Positions 63,949-64,000 of a stretch of 64,000 nucleotides of DNA are shown here, piece by piece. The DNA comes from XYD2-FULL-39-9 sp964561035. GTDB lineage: Bacteria > Patescibacteriota > Patescibacteriia > Magasanikbacterales > GWA2-37-8. Below the pieces are notes generated by a model. That model was not told the DNA's origin and did no database searches. It was given only the letters and a program-made list of their open reading frames with translations. Within the stretch, counting starts at the first letter, position 1; each line of letters opens with the position of its first letter. Made by a program: the position numbers and the translations under genes. The DNA is taken from NCBI GenBank assembly GCA_964561035.1, contig CAZLNR010000001.1, positions 62,001 through 126,000 on the forward strand, read 5' to 3'.

Positions 63949-64000
63949 GCTTGTTGGCAAGTAGAATGGCGATGAGTAAAACGCCCATAACATGGAACAA
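63949..64000. other. Right-edge intergenic sequence
   Basis: 52 bases after the helicase. No terminator or complete gene is visible. Confidence 0.4.

Noticed and set aside
63919..64000. Minus-strand gene entering from the right edge
   Set aside because: An open minus frame with a hydrophobic stretch overlaps the 3' end of the helicase, but it is too short to judge and overlaps a certain gene.

Overview
The window looks like part of a Patescibacteria (Candidate Phyla Radiation) genome, most likely Parcubacteria-like; I infer this from family content and cannot place it more finely. Supporting signs are compact, tightly spaced genes of moderate to low GC, reduced forms of core proteins (alanyl-tRNA synthetase of 636 aa without a C-Ala domain, RNA polymerase alpha without a C-terminal domain), DUF5667/DUF5666 proteins, PEGA-propeller and small CxxC zinc-ribbon proteins, a chromosomal HerA/TraG-like ATPase far from any conjugation locus, and abundant glycan genes. 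TGA is used as a stop codon, so code 11 applies and the UGA-recoding lineages are unlikely. No rRNA, tRNA, CRISPR array, IS element or prophage was seen. The sequence is a scaffold: 100 N at 59603-59702 are flanked by identical 55-bp ends. Layout: 1-6.4 kb holds a protein cut by the window edge, dnaK, a helical unknown, dnaJ, and an ECF sigma factor with a DUF5667 membrane protein and a secreted DUF5666 protein. 6.5-14 kb holds rnhA, a PEGA-propeller protein, murA, an S41 protease, era, rplI and pyrG. 14-22 kb is a surface-glycan block (Und-P sugar transferase, secreted subtilase, UXS-like epimerase, GT2 with DUF2304, GT4, methyltransferase, half glycosyltransferase, YtxH-like protein). 22-28.6 kb is a minus-strand operon: anchored unknown, murJ, lepA, a 31-aa membrane peptide, a membrane protein, recJ. 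28.7-37.5 kb holds a beta-CASP nuclease, a short dcw cluster (mraZ, rsmH, ftsL-like) under a classical MraZ box, a membrane protein paired with a degenerate membrane-anchored Clp ATPase, a WecA/MraY-family transferase, a DUF192 protein and rplU. 37.6-44.2 kb holds an unidentified ~300-nt structured RNA gene, recR, ybaB, dnaB, a GC-richer one-gene cassette, a large membrane protein, HIT and NUDIX genes. 44.2-51.1 kb holds the HerA/TraG-like ATPase, a strongly promoted zinc-ribbon protein, mnmA, a membrane protein, alaS and gtrA. 51.2-55.4 kb is the infA-rpmJ-rpsM-rpsK-rpsD-rpoA-rplQ-rplM-rpsI operon, with a large terminator-like hairpin after infA. 55.4-59.6 kb holds a second glycan block (flippase, GT4, GT2) and a MazG-like enzyme. 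59.7-64 kb, after the gap, holds two nuclease-like unknowns around a membrane protein, a transglutaminase-like protein, arfB, a GIY-YIG protein and a Pif1-like helicase. Expression signals: many promoters match TTGACA-N17-TATAAT, often with an extended -10 TGn, although alpha has no CTD. Shine-Dalgarno sequences are mostly absent; instead T precedes ATG in 64 of the 71 ATG starts I checked (6 C, 1 A). Several promoters put the transcription start at or within a few bases of the ATG, so leaderless mRNAs are likely. Strong bidirectional terminators separate convergent genes. The observations most worth a second look are the degenerate Clp ATPase, the 37.6-37.9 kb RNA, the MraZ-box array, the hairpin between infA and rpmJ, the UATG start signature and the cassette at 40.55-41.0 kb.
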